Below are positions 46,914-55,810 of a stretch of 64,000 bases of DNA, piece by piece. Positions within the stretch are counted from its first letter, which is position 1. Each line of letters starts with the position of its first letter. The DNA is from Paracoccus denitrificans (GTDB lineage Bacteria; Pseudomonadota; Alphaproteobacteria; Rhodobacterales; Rhodobacteraceae), in the NCBI RefSeq assembly GCF_900100045.1, contig NZ_FNEA01000008.1, positions 62,001-126,000 on the forward strand, given 5' to 3'. The notes below the pieces were generated by a model. The model was not told where the DNA came from. It searched no databases and saw only the letters and a list, made by a program, of their open reading frames with translations. The translations under genes were made by a program, and so were the position numbers.

Positions 46914-47764
46914 GCCGCACCGGATACGCTGCCGGGCGGGGGCGGCAGGTCGCGCGGATCGGGCACCGGCCCATCGCCGGCATGGGCCAGCCACAGCTCG
47001 ATCAGCGGGCGCAGCTGCTCGACCTTGGCATGATCCCGCCAGGGCTTTTCATACTGGTAATGCAGCACGCGGATATCCTGCCAGCGCCATAGCTGCGGCA
47101 GGTTCAGCCAGACATATTGCAGCATGTTGTCAAAGACCGGCAGCCCGTGCCAATTCGGGAAATGGCTTTCCAGAAAGGTCTGGTCGGTGCGGCGCCAGAA
47201 CTGGCCAGGCTGGTCCAGACGGGCCAGCATCGCCCGATACGTCGCCTGCGAGGGGCGCGCGGTAAAGACGCCCGAGTTCAGGCGGTGGAAATCCGCCAGA
47301 CTTTCATAGACGTTCGGCGCGGCGGAAAACTCGGGATAGTCGAACAGCCGGTCGATGTTCTGCAAGACCAGCGCATCGGCGTCGATGAACACCACCCGGT
47401 CATAGTCCAGCTGCCACAGCCGCAGCTTGGCGAAATTGTCCAGCGGCGTGTGGAAGGGCGGCTTTTCGCCCTTGGTAAAGGGCGCGGCGCCGTGCAGCCG
47501 GTCGCGGGCATGCAAGGCGTTGAAGCCGTCCGATGTCGGCAGCAGGTCCACCCGCACCGCGCGCACGTCCAGCATGCGCAGCCCGTCCACCGTCGCCTGG
47601 GGCAGGTCGGTATAAAGCAGGACCAGATCGGCCGTCGTCCCGGTGCGGCGCAGCGAGCGGAACAGCGCCGCCGCCCCGGTCGCATAGTCGGGATTGGTCG
47701 CCAGGGTGACAAAGGCGCGGTCGGACCGCGCCTTGCCTGCCGGGTGAATGCCTTCGGGGGTCAC
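46910..47764 (-). CDS. sqdD: Glycogenin-like glycosyltransferase (SqdD-like)
   Basis: The 284-residue GT8 protein has AFVTLATNPDYATGAAALF at its N-terminus, the metal site VVFIDADALVLQNIDRLF (about 128-145) and LNSGVFTARPSQ. In Rhodobacter SqdD is the glycogenin-like enzyme thought to use UDP-sulfoquinovose. It overlaps sqdB by 4 nt and sqdC by 4 nt. The soluble fold suggests cytosolic or peripheral membrane action. Symbol by family and gene order. Confidence 0.8.
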   Translation of the reverse strand: MTPEGIHPAGKARSDRAFVTLATNPDYATGAAALFRSLRRTGTTADLVLLYTDLPQATVDGLRMLDVRAVRVDLLPTSDGFNALHARDRLHGAAPFTKGEKPPFHTPLDNFAKLRLWQLDYDRVVFIDADALVLQNIDRLFDYPEFSAAPNVYESLADFHRLNSGVFTARPSQATYRAMLARLDQPGQFWRRTDQTFLESHFPNWHGLPVFDNMLQYVWLNLPQLWRWQDIRVLHYQYEKPWRDHAKVEQLRPLIELWLAHAGDGPVPDPRDLPPPPGSVSGAA

Positions 47765-48978
47765 GATACCGAACGCAGCCTCTTGCCCTCGGGGTCGTGC
47801 TCGACGCGCCGGGCGATGTCCTTGGTCCAGGCCGAGACGGCCGGCACGCGCGAGCGATCGATGCGATGGGCATATTTCCTGGCCACCTCGACCACCTCGG
47901 ACAGCAATCCTTCGGCCAGGGTGATCGGCTTGAGGCCCAGCGCAAGGAACTGGTCGTTCTTGACCACCAGCTCGTTCTCGTCGGCCTCCTTGCGCGGGTT
48001 CGGCAGATAGGCGACCTCGGCCCCGGTCATGCGGGCGACCAGATCGGCAAGGTCGCGGACGCGATGCGTCTCGGTCATCTGGTTGAAGATGCGCACCGGC
48101 TCGCCCGCCTGCGGCGCATCCTTCAGCGCCAGCTCGATGCAGCGCACCGAATCCTGGAGGTGGATGAAGGCGCGGGTCTGGCCGCCGGTGCCGTGCACGG
48201 TCAGCGGATAGCCGATGGCGGCCTGGATCAGGAAACGGTTCAGCACCGTGCCATAGTCGCCGTCATAGTCGAAGCGGTTGATCAACTGCTCGTGGCGGCG
48301 GGTCTGGTCGGTATGGGTGCCCCAGACGATGCCCTGATGCAGGTCGGTGATGCGCAGCCCGTCGTTCTGGGCATAGAACTGGAACAGGATCTGATCGAGG
48401 CTCTTGGTCATGTGATAGACCGAGCCGGGCCGGGTCGGATACAGGATCTGCTGCGCGCGCGGGCCGGCAGGCGTGTCGATCGACACGTCCAGATAGCCCT
48501 CGGGGATCGGCGCGCCGACGGTGGAATAGCCATAGACCCCCATGGTGCCCAGATGCACCAGATGCGCGTCGATGCCGGTTTCGACCAGCGCCGCCAGCAG
48601 GTTATGCGTCGCATTGATGTTGTTGCCCACGGTATAGACCTTGTGGCGGTCGGTCTTCATCGAATAGGGCGCGGCGCGCTGCTCGGCGAAATGGATCACC
48701 GCATCGGGGCGATGCTCGGCCAGCCAGGATTTCAGCCGCTCGTATTCCGTGGCCAGGTTCAGCAGGTGGAAATGGATCCTGCGCCCCGTCTGCTGATGCC
48801 AGATCCGGCAACGCTCCTGAATGGAATCCATCGGCGTCAGCGATTGCACGCCCAGTTCGGTATCGATCCAGCGCCGCGACAGATTGTCCACGATATGGAC
48901 CTCATGGCCCAGATCGGAGAGGTGCAGGGCGGTCGGCCAGCCGACAAATCCGTCGCCCCCGAGGACTGCGATGCGCAT
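47761..48978 (-). CDS. sqdB: UDP-sulfoquinovose synthase
   Basis: The 405-residue SDR enzyme makes UDP-sulfoquinovose from UDP-glucose and sulfite for sulfolipid (SQDG). It has GGDGFVGWPTALHLSDLGH (8-26), HFAEQRAAPYSM, NNINATHNLL, KLGTMG-like HLGTMGVYG, YHMTKSLDQ (YxxxK) and LHQGIVWG, closely following known SqdB proteins. AAGGAG is 7 nt before ATG 48978; ATG 48981 is adjacent. First gene of sqdB-sqdD-sqdC, divergent from an Rrf2 regulator. Confidence 0.94.
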   Translation of the reverse strand: MRIAVLGGDGFVGWPTALHLSDLGHEVHIVDNLSRRWIDTELGVQSLTPMDSIQERCRIWHQQTGRRIHFHLLNLATEYERLKSWLAEHRPDAVIHFAEQRAAPYSMKTDRHKVYTVGNNINATHNLLAALVETGIDAHLVHLGTMGVYGYSTVGAPIPEGYLDVSIDTPAGPRAQQILYPTRPGSVYHMTKSLDQILFQFYAQNDGLRITDLHQGIVWGTHTDQTRRHEQLINRFDYDGDYGTVLNRFLIQAAIGYPLTVHGTGGQTRAFIHLQDSVRCIELALKDAPQAGEPVRIFNQMTETHRVRDLADLVARMTGAEVAYLPNPRKEADENELVVKNDQFLALGLKPITLAEGLLSEVVEVARKYAHRIDRSRVPAVSAWTKDIARRVEHDPEGKRLRSVS

Positions 48979-49027
48979 CATCTGACTCCTTGCTATTGCC
49001 CGGCAGGGATGCGCGGACAATGTGCCA

Positions 49028-49041
49028 GAACGATGACGTTC
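49028..49041. promoter_or_regulatory. Inverted repeat GAACG-ATGA-CGTTC in sqdB/rrf2 divergent region
   Basis: Perfect 5-bp arms flank 4 nt in the 153-nt divergent region. It lies 47 nt before the sqdB ATG (minus) and about 90 nt before the rrf2 ATG. It could be an operator for the adjacent Rrf2 protein or another regulator. A second smaller repeat, GGAA-N5-TTCC, follows at 49042-49054. Confidence 0.35.
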
Positions 49042-49131
49042 GGAAGAAGGTTCCTTGTCAGCCCCGCGCCACTTGCAAATTCTTGCCGAAAACATTGCAT
49101 GATGGGCCGGCGAACACTAAGGATTCCCTTT

Positions 49132-49578
49132 ATGATCTCGCAGAAGACGAAATATGCCATCAAGGCACTGATGGCCCTGGCAGACGAGGTCGCCGCCGGC
49201 GGCAATGCCCTGACGATCGAGGAGATCGCGCAGCGATCCGGTGCGCCCAAGCGTTTTCTGGAACATATCATGCTGGAGCTGCGCAATGCCGGCTATGTCG
49301 GCTCGCGCCGGGGCCGGGCGGGCGGCTATGTGCTGATCAAGCGGCCGAAGGAGATTTCCATCGGCGAGCTTCTGCGCCAGGTCGACGGGCCGATTGCGCC
49401 GCTGCCCTGCCTGTCGCGCCGGTCCTATCAACGCTGCGAGGATTGCACCGACGAGGCCACCTGCCGGCTGCGCCGCATGTTCGGCCAGGTGTTCTGGTCC
49501 TATCTGCTGCTGATCGAATCCCTGACGCTGGAGGATCTGGTGGCCGAGGGTGGCCTGCCCGAGATGAGCGCGGTCTGA
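49132..49578 (+). CDS. Rrf2 family transcriptional regulator
   Basis: The 148-residue protein has the winged HTH (MISQKTKYAIKALMALA, IEEIAQRSGAPKRFLEHIML, SRRGRAGGYVL). Its C-terminal half carries four Cys, at 93, 102, 105 and 111, arranged for a possible Fe-S or sulfur-sensing site, close to the IscR pattern. It is divergent from sqdB, so it may regulate the sulfolipid operon or itself; this is inference. AAGGA precedes the ATG. Confidence 0.87.
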   Translation: MISQKTKYAIKALMALADEVAAGGNALTIEEIAQRSGAPKRFLEHIMLELRNAGYVGSRRGRAGGYVLIKRPKEISIGELLRQVDGPIAPLPCLSRRSYQRCEDCTDEATCRLRRMFGQVFWSYLLLIESLTLEDLVAEGGLPEMSAV

Positions 49579-49731
49579 GCTTGCATCCCCAGGGTTGCAT
49601 TCCTGCCATGGCGCCGCCCGTGACAGGCGATGCGGCTTGACCCCGGGGCGGCCGGGTTGCAGTTGTGACGCGACGTTCGATCCATCCCGATACCGGGGCT
49701 CCGCCCCTTCGGAAAGCACTGCAGGTCTGCC

Positions 49732-50580
49732 ATGGTTGACACTCTGCCCACCCCGAAACACGCCCCCCTTGCCGGGGTCATCGGCTGGCCCGTCGCGCAT
49801 TCCCGCTCGCCCCGGCTGCATGGCCACTGGCTGGAACGCTATGGCATCGCCGGGCATTACGTGTCGCTGCCGGTGATGCCCGAGCATCTGGCCGAGGTGC
49901 TGCGCGCCATGCCGCATATGGGCTTCGTCGGCGCCAACGTCACCATCCCGCACAAGGAAAGCGTCCTGGCGCTGGCCGACGTGGTCACCGACCGCGCCGC
50001 GCTGATCGGGGCGGCGAACACGCTGATCTTTCGCGCCGACGGCAAGATCCATGCCGACAATACCGACGGCTACGGCTTCATCGCCAATATCCGCCAGCAT
50101 GCGCCGGACTGGATCCCCGACCTGGGGCCGGCGGCGGTGATCGGGGCGGGGGGCGCGGCGCGGGCCGTGGTCGCCTCGCTTCTGGAAAGCGGGGTGCCCG
50201 AGTTGCGCATCGCCAACCGCACCCGCATCCGGGCCGAACAGATCCGGGCCGAGTTCGGCGCCAAGGTCGTGGTCTATGACTGGGCGCAGGCCGGCAACAT
50301 GCTGGAAGGCGCGATGACCGTGGTCAACGCCACCTCGATGGGCATGGAGGGCAAGCCGCCGCTGCGCGTGCCCCTGGAGGCGCTGGCGCCGAGCACGCTG
50401 GTCACCGATCTGGTCTATACGCCGCTGATGACGCCCTTCCTGGCCGAGGCGCAGGCGCGCGGCTGCGAGGTCGTAGACGGGCTGGGGATGCTGCTGCACC
50501 AGGCCGCGCCGGGGTTCGAGCGCTGGTTCGGCCAGCGCCCCGAGGTCGATGACGACTTGCGCCGGGCCGTGCTGGCATGA
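49732..50580 (+). CDS. aroE: Shikimate dehydrogenase
   Basis: The 282-residue enzyme reduces 3-dehydroshikimate with NADPH. It has GVIGWPVAHSRSPRLHG (shikimate site), NVTIPHKESV with the catalytic Lys, ANTLIFRADG, DNTDGYGF, VIGAGGAARAVV (nucleotide fold) and a C-terminal helix. The order aroE-coaE-dnaQ is common in Rhodobacteraceae and here overlaps by 4 and 8 nt. The 153 nt before it hold no clear feature. Confidence 0.96.
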   Translation: MVDTLPTPKHAPLAGVIGWPVAHSRSPRLHGHWLERYGIAGHYVSLPVMPEHLAEVLRAMPHMGFVGANVTIPHKESVLALADVVTDRAALIGAANTLIFRADGKIHADNTDGYGFIANIRQHAPDWIPDLGPAAVIGAGGAARAVVASLLESGVPELRIANRTRIRAEQIRAEFGAKVVVYDWAQAGNMLEGAMTVVNATSMGMEGKPPLRVPLEALAPSTLVTDLVYTPLMTPFLAEAQARGCEVVDGLGMLLHQAAPGFERWFGQRPEVDDDLRRAVLA

Positions 50581-51173
50581 GCTACCTTCTGGGCCTGACC
50601 GGCGGCATCGGCATGGGCAAGTCCACCGCCGCGCAGATGTTCAGCGACCTTGGCCATCCGGTCTGGGACGCGGATGCGGCGGTGCATCGGCTTTATGCAC
50701 CGGGCGGCGCGGCGGTCGCGCCGGTGGCCGCGGCCTTTCCCGGCGTGCTGAAGGACGGCGGCATCGACCGCGCCGCGCTGCGCGAGGCGCTTGCCGCCGA
50801 TCCCACGGGCTTTGCAAGGCTTGAGGCCATCGTGCATCCGCTGGTGGCCGAGGATCGCACCGCCTTCATCGCCGCGCACGAGGCGGCGCCCATCGTGGTG
50901 CTGGACATCCCCCTGCTTTTCGAGAGCGGATCGGAGCGCCAGATGGACGGGGTCGCCGTGGTTTCTGCCCCGCCCGAGGTGCAGCGCGCACGGGTGCTGG
51001 CCCGCCCCGGCATGACCGAAGAGAATTTCCGCATGATCCTGTCGCGACAGATGCCGGATGCCGAAAAGCGCAAGCGAGCGGACTGGGTGATCCCATCGGA
51101 TACGCTCACGGGCGCGCGGGCGGCGATCATGGACATCTGTGCCCGGATCATGGCAAAACGCCCCCATGCGTGA
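50577..51173 (+). CDS. coaE: Dephospho-CoA kinase
   Basis: The 198-residue P-loop kinase has [16 protein letters not shown] (7-22), [10 protein letters not shown] (DxD-type) and the adenine-binding region [19 protein letters not shown]. It catalyses the last step of CoA synthesis. The ATG overlaps the aroE stop as ATGA, and its stop overlaps the dnaQ start by 8 nt. Confidence 0.95.
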   Translation: MSYLLGLTGGIGMGKSTAAQMFSDLGHPVWDADAAVHRLYAPGGAAVAPVAAAFPGVLKDGGIDRAALREALAADPTGFARLEAIVHPLVAEDRTAFIAAHEAAPIVVLDIPLLFESGSERQMDGVAVVSAPPEVQRARVLARPGMTEENFRMILSRQMPDAEKRKRADWVIPSDTLTGARAAIMDICARIMAKRPHA

Positions 51174-51885
51174 GATCGTCCTCGACACCGAGACCACCGG
51201 CTTCGACCCCGACACCGGCGACCGCATCGTCGAAATCGGCGCGGTCGAACTAATGAACCATCTGCCCACCGGGCGCACCTTCCACGTCTACATCAACCCC
51301 GAGCGCCCGATGCCGCAGGAGGCTTTCGAGGTGCACGGGCTTGGCGACGACTTCCTGCGCGACAAGCCCAAATTCGCCGAGATCGCGGCGGATTTCGTCG
51401 CCTTTATCGGCGATGATGCAAAGCTGGTGATCCACAATGCCAGCTTCGACATGAAGTTCCTGAACGCCGAGCTGCGCATGGTCGGGCATGCGACGATGCC
51501 CTATTCCCGCGCGGTCGATACGCTGGAAATCGCCCGCAGCATGTTCCCCGGCGCGCAGAACTCGCTGGACGCGCTGTGCCGGCGCTTCCGCATCGACAAC
51601 TCGAACCGCACACTGCACGGCGCGCTTCTGGACAGCGAATTGCTGGCCGAGGTCTATCTGGCGCTGCGGGGCGGACGCCAGCCGGGGCTGGTGCTGGAAA
51701 GCGGCCCGATGCATGGCGGCACCGGCACGGGAGCGCAGGCCGAGGGCGGGACGCCGCGTGGTCAAAGGCCGCGTCCGCTTGCACCCCGCATCACCGAGGC
51801 CGAGGCCGAGGCCCATGCCGCCTTCGTCGCGAAAATGGGCGAAAAGGCGGTCTGGCTGCGCTATGGGGACGCGAACCACGAATAG
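51166..51885 (+). CDS. dnaQ: DNA polymerase III subunit epsilon
   Basis: The 239-residue proofreading exonuclease has motif [10 protein letters not shown] (5-13), motif [13 protein letters not shown] and motif [17 protein letters not shown] of the DEDDh class. The C-terminal tail after about residue 180 is Gly/Pro-rich and ends [19 protein letters not shown], consistent with polymerase binding. In many relatives secB is close to dnaQ; here secB is 28 kb away. Confidence 0.94.
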   Translation: MREIVLDTETTGFDPDTGDRIVEIGAVELMNHLPTGRTFHVYINPERPMPQEAFEVHGLGDDFLRDKPKFAEIAADFVAFIGDDAKLVIHNASFDMKFLNAELRMVGHATMPYSRAVDTLEIARSMFPGAQNSLDALCRRFRIDNSNRTLHGALLDSELLAEVYLALRGGRQPGLVLESGPMHGGTGTGAQAEGGTPRGQRPRPLAPRITEAEAEAHAAFVAKMGEKAVWLRYGDANHE

Positions 51886-51957
51886 GGCCGGAACCCTTGC
51901 GACGGGGAAGCGGGTTTCCCCTGCAGGACCGGCAGGCAAAGCAAAGAGGACGGGATC

Positions 51958-52839
51958 TTGATCAGGGATTGGTGGCAGTTCGTCCTGGCGATCTTTGAAC
52001 GGATGGACAAGATCCACATGAGCCTGATCGCCGCCGGGGTGGCATTCTATGCCATGTTCGCGGTGTTTCCCGGGCTTGCCGCGCTGTTCGCGCTGTGGGG
52101 GTTGTGGAACGACCCGCAGGTGATCGAGCAATACGTCCATGCCACGGACGGCTTCATCCCGCAAAGCGCTGCCGACATCATCTATGGCCAGATCAGCGCC
52201 CTGGTGGCGGCCGGACGCACGCAACTGGGCTGGACCACGGCGATTTCCTTCCTTATCGCCACCGTCTCGGCCCGTGCCGGGGTGGACGGGCTGATCCGGG
52301 GGTTGAACGCGGCCTATGGCGTGCGCTCGCATTCCACGGTCATGGGATTCCTGCTGGCCTATGTGCTGACGCTGGTCATCGTGCTGGTGATCGCGCTGGG
52401 GCTGGTCACCATCGTCGTGGTGCCCATCGCCTTCAACTTCCTGCCCGACGTGCCCTTGCGCAACTGGCTGATCGGCGCCCTGCCGTGGATGGCGATCTTT
52501 TTCATCGTGCTGGTGGTGATCGGCATCCTCTACCGCTATGGCCCCAACGTGAAGACGCCGCGCACCGCGATCTTCACCTGGGGCTCGGTCTTCGCGGCGC
52601 TGGCCTGGGCGGCGGCGTCCTATGGCTTCTCGGCCTATCTGGCCAGCTTCAACAGCTACAACCGCATCTATGGCTCGATCGGCGCGGTGATCGCGCTCTT
52701 GATGTGGTTCTATCTGGGCGGCTTCACGGTCATGCTGGGGGCGCTGATCAACGTGGAACTGTCCCGCCGCCGCCGCTTCATCGCCGCAAAGAAGATGCGG
52801 CAGGCAGCGCGAAAGCAGGACGCGGGCAAGGCATCGTGA
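51958..52839 (+). CDS. YihY/virulence factor BrkB family membrane protein
   Basis: The 293-residue protein has six TM helices (for example AGVAFYAMFAVFPGLAALFA and FLLAYVLTLVIVLVIALG). TAISFLIATVSARAGVDGLIRGLNAAYGV and RYGPNVKTPRTAIFTWGSVF are family signatures. The TTG at 51958 is used as start because AGAGGA lies 7 nt before it; the first ATG with similarity is inside the helical N-terminus at about residue 16. A basic C-terminal tail is cytosolic. Function is unknown; RNase BN assignment for this family is obsolete. Confidence 0.88.
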   Translation: MIRDWWQFVLAIFERMDKIHMSLIAAGVAFYAMFAVFPGLAALFALWGLWNDPQVIEQYVHATDGFIPQSAADIIYGQISALVAAGRTQLGWTTAISFLIATVSARAGVDGLIRGLNAAYGVRSHSTVMGFLLAYVLTLVIVLVIALGLVTIVVVPIAFNFLPDVPLRNWLIGALPWMAIFFIVLVVIGILYRYGPNVKTPRTAIFTWGSVFAALAWAAASYGFSAYLASFNSYNRIYGSIGAVIALLMWFYLGGFTVMLGALINVELSRRRRFIAAKKMRQAARKQDAGKAS

Positions 52840-52874
52840 TCGGCCTGCCAGCCCGATCTTGAAGGAGGCGCGGC

Positions 52875-53267
52875 ATGGACCGTTTCACCGGCGGCTGCCT
52901 GTGCGGCAAGGTTCGAATCGTTGCATCCGGGCACCCCTGGCGGGTCGGCCTGTGCCATTGTCTCGACTGCCGCAAGCATCACGGGGCGCTTTTTCACGCC
53001 TCGGCGGTGTTTCCACAGGACGCGGTGACGATCCAGGGCGAAACCCGCGATTATGCCGGGCGGTTCTTCTGTCCCCGCTGCGGATCGTCCGTCTTTGCGC
53101 GCAGCGGGGACGAGATCGAGGTGAACCTGGGCTCGCTGGATGCCCCGGATCGGTTGGTGCCGACCTATGAGCTATGGACCATCCGTCGCGAATCCTGGCT
53201 GCCGCCGTTTCCGCTCGCCAGACGATACGAACGGGATCGGGCCGCCGTGGGCCGCTTCGAGGAATAA
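52875..53267 (+). CDS. GFA family protein
   Basis: The 130-residue GFA-fold protein has CLCGKVRI, CHCLDCRKHHG and FCPRCGSSVFA. It is a divergent paralog of the GFA gene at 44.7-45.1 kb. GAAGGAGGCGCGGC precedes the ATG. It sits 4 nt from the end of the convergent lysE-family gene, so both loci combine a GFA gene and a LysE gene. Confidence 0.87.
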   Translation: MDRFTGGCLCGKVRIVASGHPWRVGLCHCLDCRKHHGALFHASAVFPQDAVTIQGETRDYAGRFFCPRCGSSVFARSGDEIEVNLGSLDAPDRLVPTYELWTIRRESWLPPFPLARRYERDRAAVGRFEE

Positions 53268-53271
53268 GGGG

Positions 53272-53904
53272 TCAGCGGCGGGTCTCGGCCATCATCCGCA
53301 GGGCAAGCCCCGCCAGAACCGTTCCCATCAGCCAGCGCTGGACGACCATCCAAAGCGGGCGCCCGGTGAGGAAGGCCGCGATGCTGCCCGCCGCAAGGGC
53401 GATGATCGCGTTCACGGTGACGCTGACGGCGATCTGGGTCGCCCCCAGCGCCAGCGATTGCGCCAGAATGCTGCCCTGGCCAAGCGTCACGAATTGCGGC
53501 AGCAAGGACAGATACATGACCGCGATCTTGGGGTTCAGCAGATTGGTCACGAAACCCATGGCGAAAAGCCTGCGCGCGCTGTCCCTGGGCAGGTCGCGGA
53601 CCTGAAAGGCCGAGCGTCCGCCCGGCCTGACGGCCTGCCAGGCCAGGTAAAGCAGATAGGCGGCCCCCGCGAGCCGCAAGGCGTCATAGGCATAAGGCAC
53701 AGCCATGACGAAGGCCGTGATGCCGAACGCCGCGCAGAGCATGTAGAACACGAACCCCAGCGCGACCCCGCCCAGAGAGATCAGCCCGGCCAGGGGGCCT
53801 TGGCAAATGGATCGCGAGATCAGGTAGATCATGTTGGGACCGGGAGTCAGCACCATCCCCAGCGAGATGGCGGCAAAGGCCAGCAGGTTCACAGGATCGG
53901 GCAT
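53272..53904 (-). CDS. LysE family translocator
   Basis: The 210-residue protein has about six TM helices with the signature LGMVLTPGPNMIYLISRSI, GAAYLLYLAWQAV and NLLNPKIAVMYLSLLPQF. It is a distant paralog of the gene at 44063-44689. It probably exports an amino acid or related small molecule; the substrate is unknown. It is convergent with a GFA gene. Confidence 0.9.
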   Translation of the reverse strand: MPDPVNLLAFAAISLGMVLTPGPNMIYLISRSICQGPLAGLISLGGVALGFVFYMLCAAFGITAFVMAVPYAYDALRLAGAAYLLYLAWQAVRPGGRSAFQVRDLPRDSARRLFAMGFVTNLLNPKIAVMYLSLLPQFVTLGQGSILAQSLALGATQIAVSVTVNAIIALAAGSIAAFLTGRPLWMVVQRWLMGTVLAGLALRMMAETRR

Positions 53905-54007
53905 CGCGGTTTCCTTGCCGAAGGGCGGGCACCGCCGCCGCCGCGACGGTAGCAGGCGGCAGCACGGGCAGCAATGGCCGGGCGCGGATCGCCGCGAGGC
54001 CCCGTCC

Positions 54008-55801
54008 CTAGTGCCGCGATCCCGGCCGCGCGGCCGAGGTCAGCACCACCTGCGGCATCTCGGCCCCGTCGCGCTTGGGCAGATGCTCGACCCGGAACCG
54101 CAGCCGCAAAAGGAAACGACCGTCGCCCATCTCCTGCTCGGCCTCGCCCTCCAACTGGGTGGCGAAAGCCTCGATCAACTGGCTGCCCAGGCCGGTGCCT
54201 TCGGCCAGGCTGCTGGCGCCGATCGAGTTCTCGACCTCCAGCACGGCATGGCCCGGCCCGTCCGCGCGCAGCGAAACCCGCACCCAGGGCTCGGCCTCGG
54301 GGTCCGAGACGCCGGAGTATTTCAGCGCATTGGTGAAGGCCTCGGTCGCCAGCAGGCTCAGCGGCACCGCCTGGTCCGGCATCAGCACCTGCGGCTCCAA
54401 CCGGGTGTCGATGCGCAGCCCGGCGCCGGGGCCGACTGAGGCGTTGGTCATCTGGTTGATGATGTCGCGGATCAGCCGGTCGGCCTCGACCGAATCCAGA
54501 TGCTCGGCCTGATAGAGGTTGCGATAGATCGTCGCCAGCGACGCCACCCGATCCTGCACCGAGCGCAGAACGCGCCGGGCATCGTCGTGGTCGATCACCC
54601 GGATCTGCATGTTGATGATCGAGGCGATCAATTGCAGGTTGTTCTTGACCCGGTGATGCACCTCTTTCAGCAGCACGGTCTTTTCGTTGACGGCGGCCTC
54701 CATCGCCTCTTCGTCGCGGATCAGGATGCGGGCCATGTTGTGGAAGGTCTGGCTCATGTCCTCGATCTCGGCGGGCGCGTCGGCCAGCACCGGCGGCGGG
54801 GCCGGCGGCGGGGCCGAGCGGTCGCCGATGGCAAAGCGGCGCATCTGGCTGCGCAACTCGCGGATATGGCGCAGCACCAGGCGATAGACCGCGAAATAGG
54901 CCACGGCCAGCGAAGCGGCCCACAGGATCAGCGGCAGGATCAGCGCCGTGCGCCGGGTGATGTCGATGCCGGTGATGCCCGATTCGGCCCGGTTCCACGA
55001 CCCCAGCGCATAGACGAGGCCCGGCACCACCGGCACGACGCTGAACACCCGCCGCTCGCCCGAGTTCGAGATGTCGCGAAAGGTCGTCTCGCTGCGCGAC
55101 AGCAGCGAGGGCAGGGATTTGCCGCGCGGCAGCACTTCGGCGATGTCGCCCTCGCCCTCGCGGTCCGAAGAGATGACCTCGCCCTGGTTGTTGAAGGTCA
55201 GGATGCGCGCGCCATCGGTCCCCAGCCCCGAGACATGGGTCGAGCGCAGCAGGTCGTGCGACATCGAGACGGCGATGAAGCCCAGAAGCTCGACCCCGCG
55301 ATAAAGCGGCTGGATCACCACCACCACCGACTTGCCGGTGACCGGCCCGTCGGTGCTGGTGGTGACCAGCGTGCCGGGACTGTCGATGAATTGCTGAAAG
55401 GCGGATTCGCCGGTCAGGTCATGCACCCCGCGCACCGAGGAACATTCCGTCACCCCGTCCAGCCGGGTGAACCCGGCATAGACGAAGTTTACCGTGCGCT
55501 GGACAAGGCCGCGCATGATGTCGGAACAGGCTTGCGGCCGGTCCATCGTCTCCAGCACCGCCGGACCCAGCGCATCGGCGGTGCCGAGCGCGCTTTGCAA
55601 CAGCGCGCGCTCTCCCGCGGCGGCGGTGGCGGTGCGGCCCAGCAGCGCGATTTCCGAGGATCGCTGGTATTCGCGCGACAGGTGCAGCGTCTGGATGACC
55701 GAGATCAGCCCGATGGGCAGGATCGCCACCGACAACAGGCCGCCCAGCCGGAAGCCGAGCCCCTTGGTGAATTCCAGCTTGTCCAGCAGCCGCCGCAGCA
55801 C
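54008..55801 (-). CDS. Membrane sensor histidine kinase of the HisKA_2/HWE group (general stress response locus)
   Basis: The 597-residue protein starts at GTG 55801. TM1 is about 22-42, a periplasmic sensor region spans 45-285 and TM2 is 288-308; a HAMP-like linker with Pro-rich PPPAPPP precedes the kinase. The H-box is EVHHRVKNNLQLIASIINMQ (380-399), typical of HisKA_2/HWE kinases that phosphorylate PhyR, and the ATPase segment has TEAFTNALKYSG and GTGLGSQLIEAFATQL. It is 9 nt downstream of ecfG and is probably the partner kinase of PhyR. The signal is unknown. Confidence 0.86.
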   Translation of the reverse strand: MLRRLLDKLEFTKGLGFRLGGLLSVAILPIGLISVIQTLHLSREYQRSSEIALLGRTATAAAGERALLQSALGTADALGPAVLETMDRPQACSDIMRGLVQRTVNFVYAGFTRLDGVTECSSVRGVHDLTGESAFQQFIDSPGTLVTTSTDGPVTGKSVVVVIQPLYRGVELLGFIAVSMSHDLLRSTHVSGLGTDGARILTFNNQGEVISSDREGEGDIAEVLPRGKSLPSLLSRSETTFRDISNSGERRVFSVVPVVPGLVYALGSWNRAESGITGIDITRRTALILPLILWAASLAVAYFAVYRLVLRHIRELRSQMRRFAIGDRSAPPPAPPPVLADAPAEIEDMSQTFHNMARILIRDEEAMEAAVNEKTVLLKEVHHRVKNNLQLIASIINMQIRVIDHDDARRVLRSVQDRVASLATIYRNLYQAEHLDSVEADRLIRDIINQMTNASVGPGAGLRIDTRLEPQVLMPDQAVPLSLLATEAFTNALKYSGVSDPEAEPWVRVSLRADGPGHAVLEVENSIGASSLAEGTGLGSQLIEAFATQLEGEAEQEMGDGRFLLRLRFRVEHLPKRDGAEMPQVVLTSAARPGSRH

Positions 55802-55810
55802 GACGGTATC

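Noticed and set aside
51958-52839. BrkB protein named as ribonuclease BN
   Set aside because: That label for the YihY family is an old misassignment; only the membrane family name is supported.
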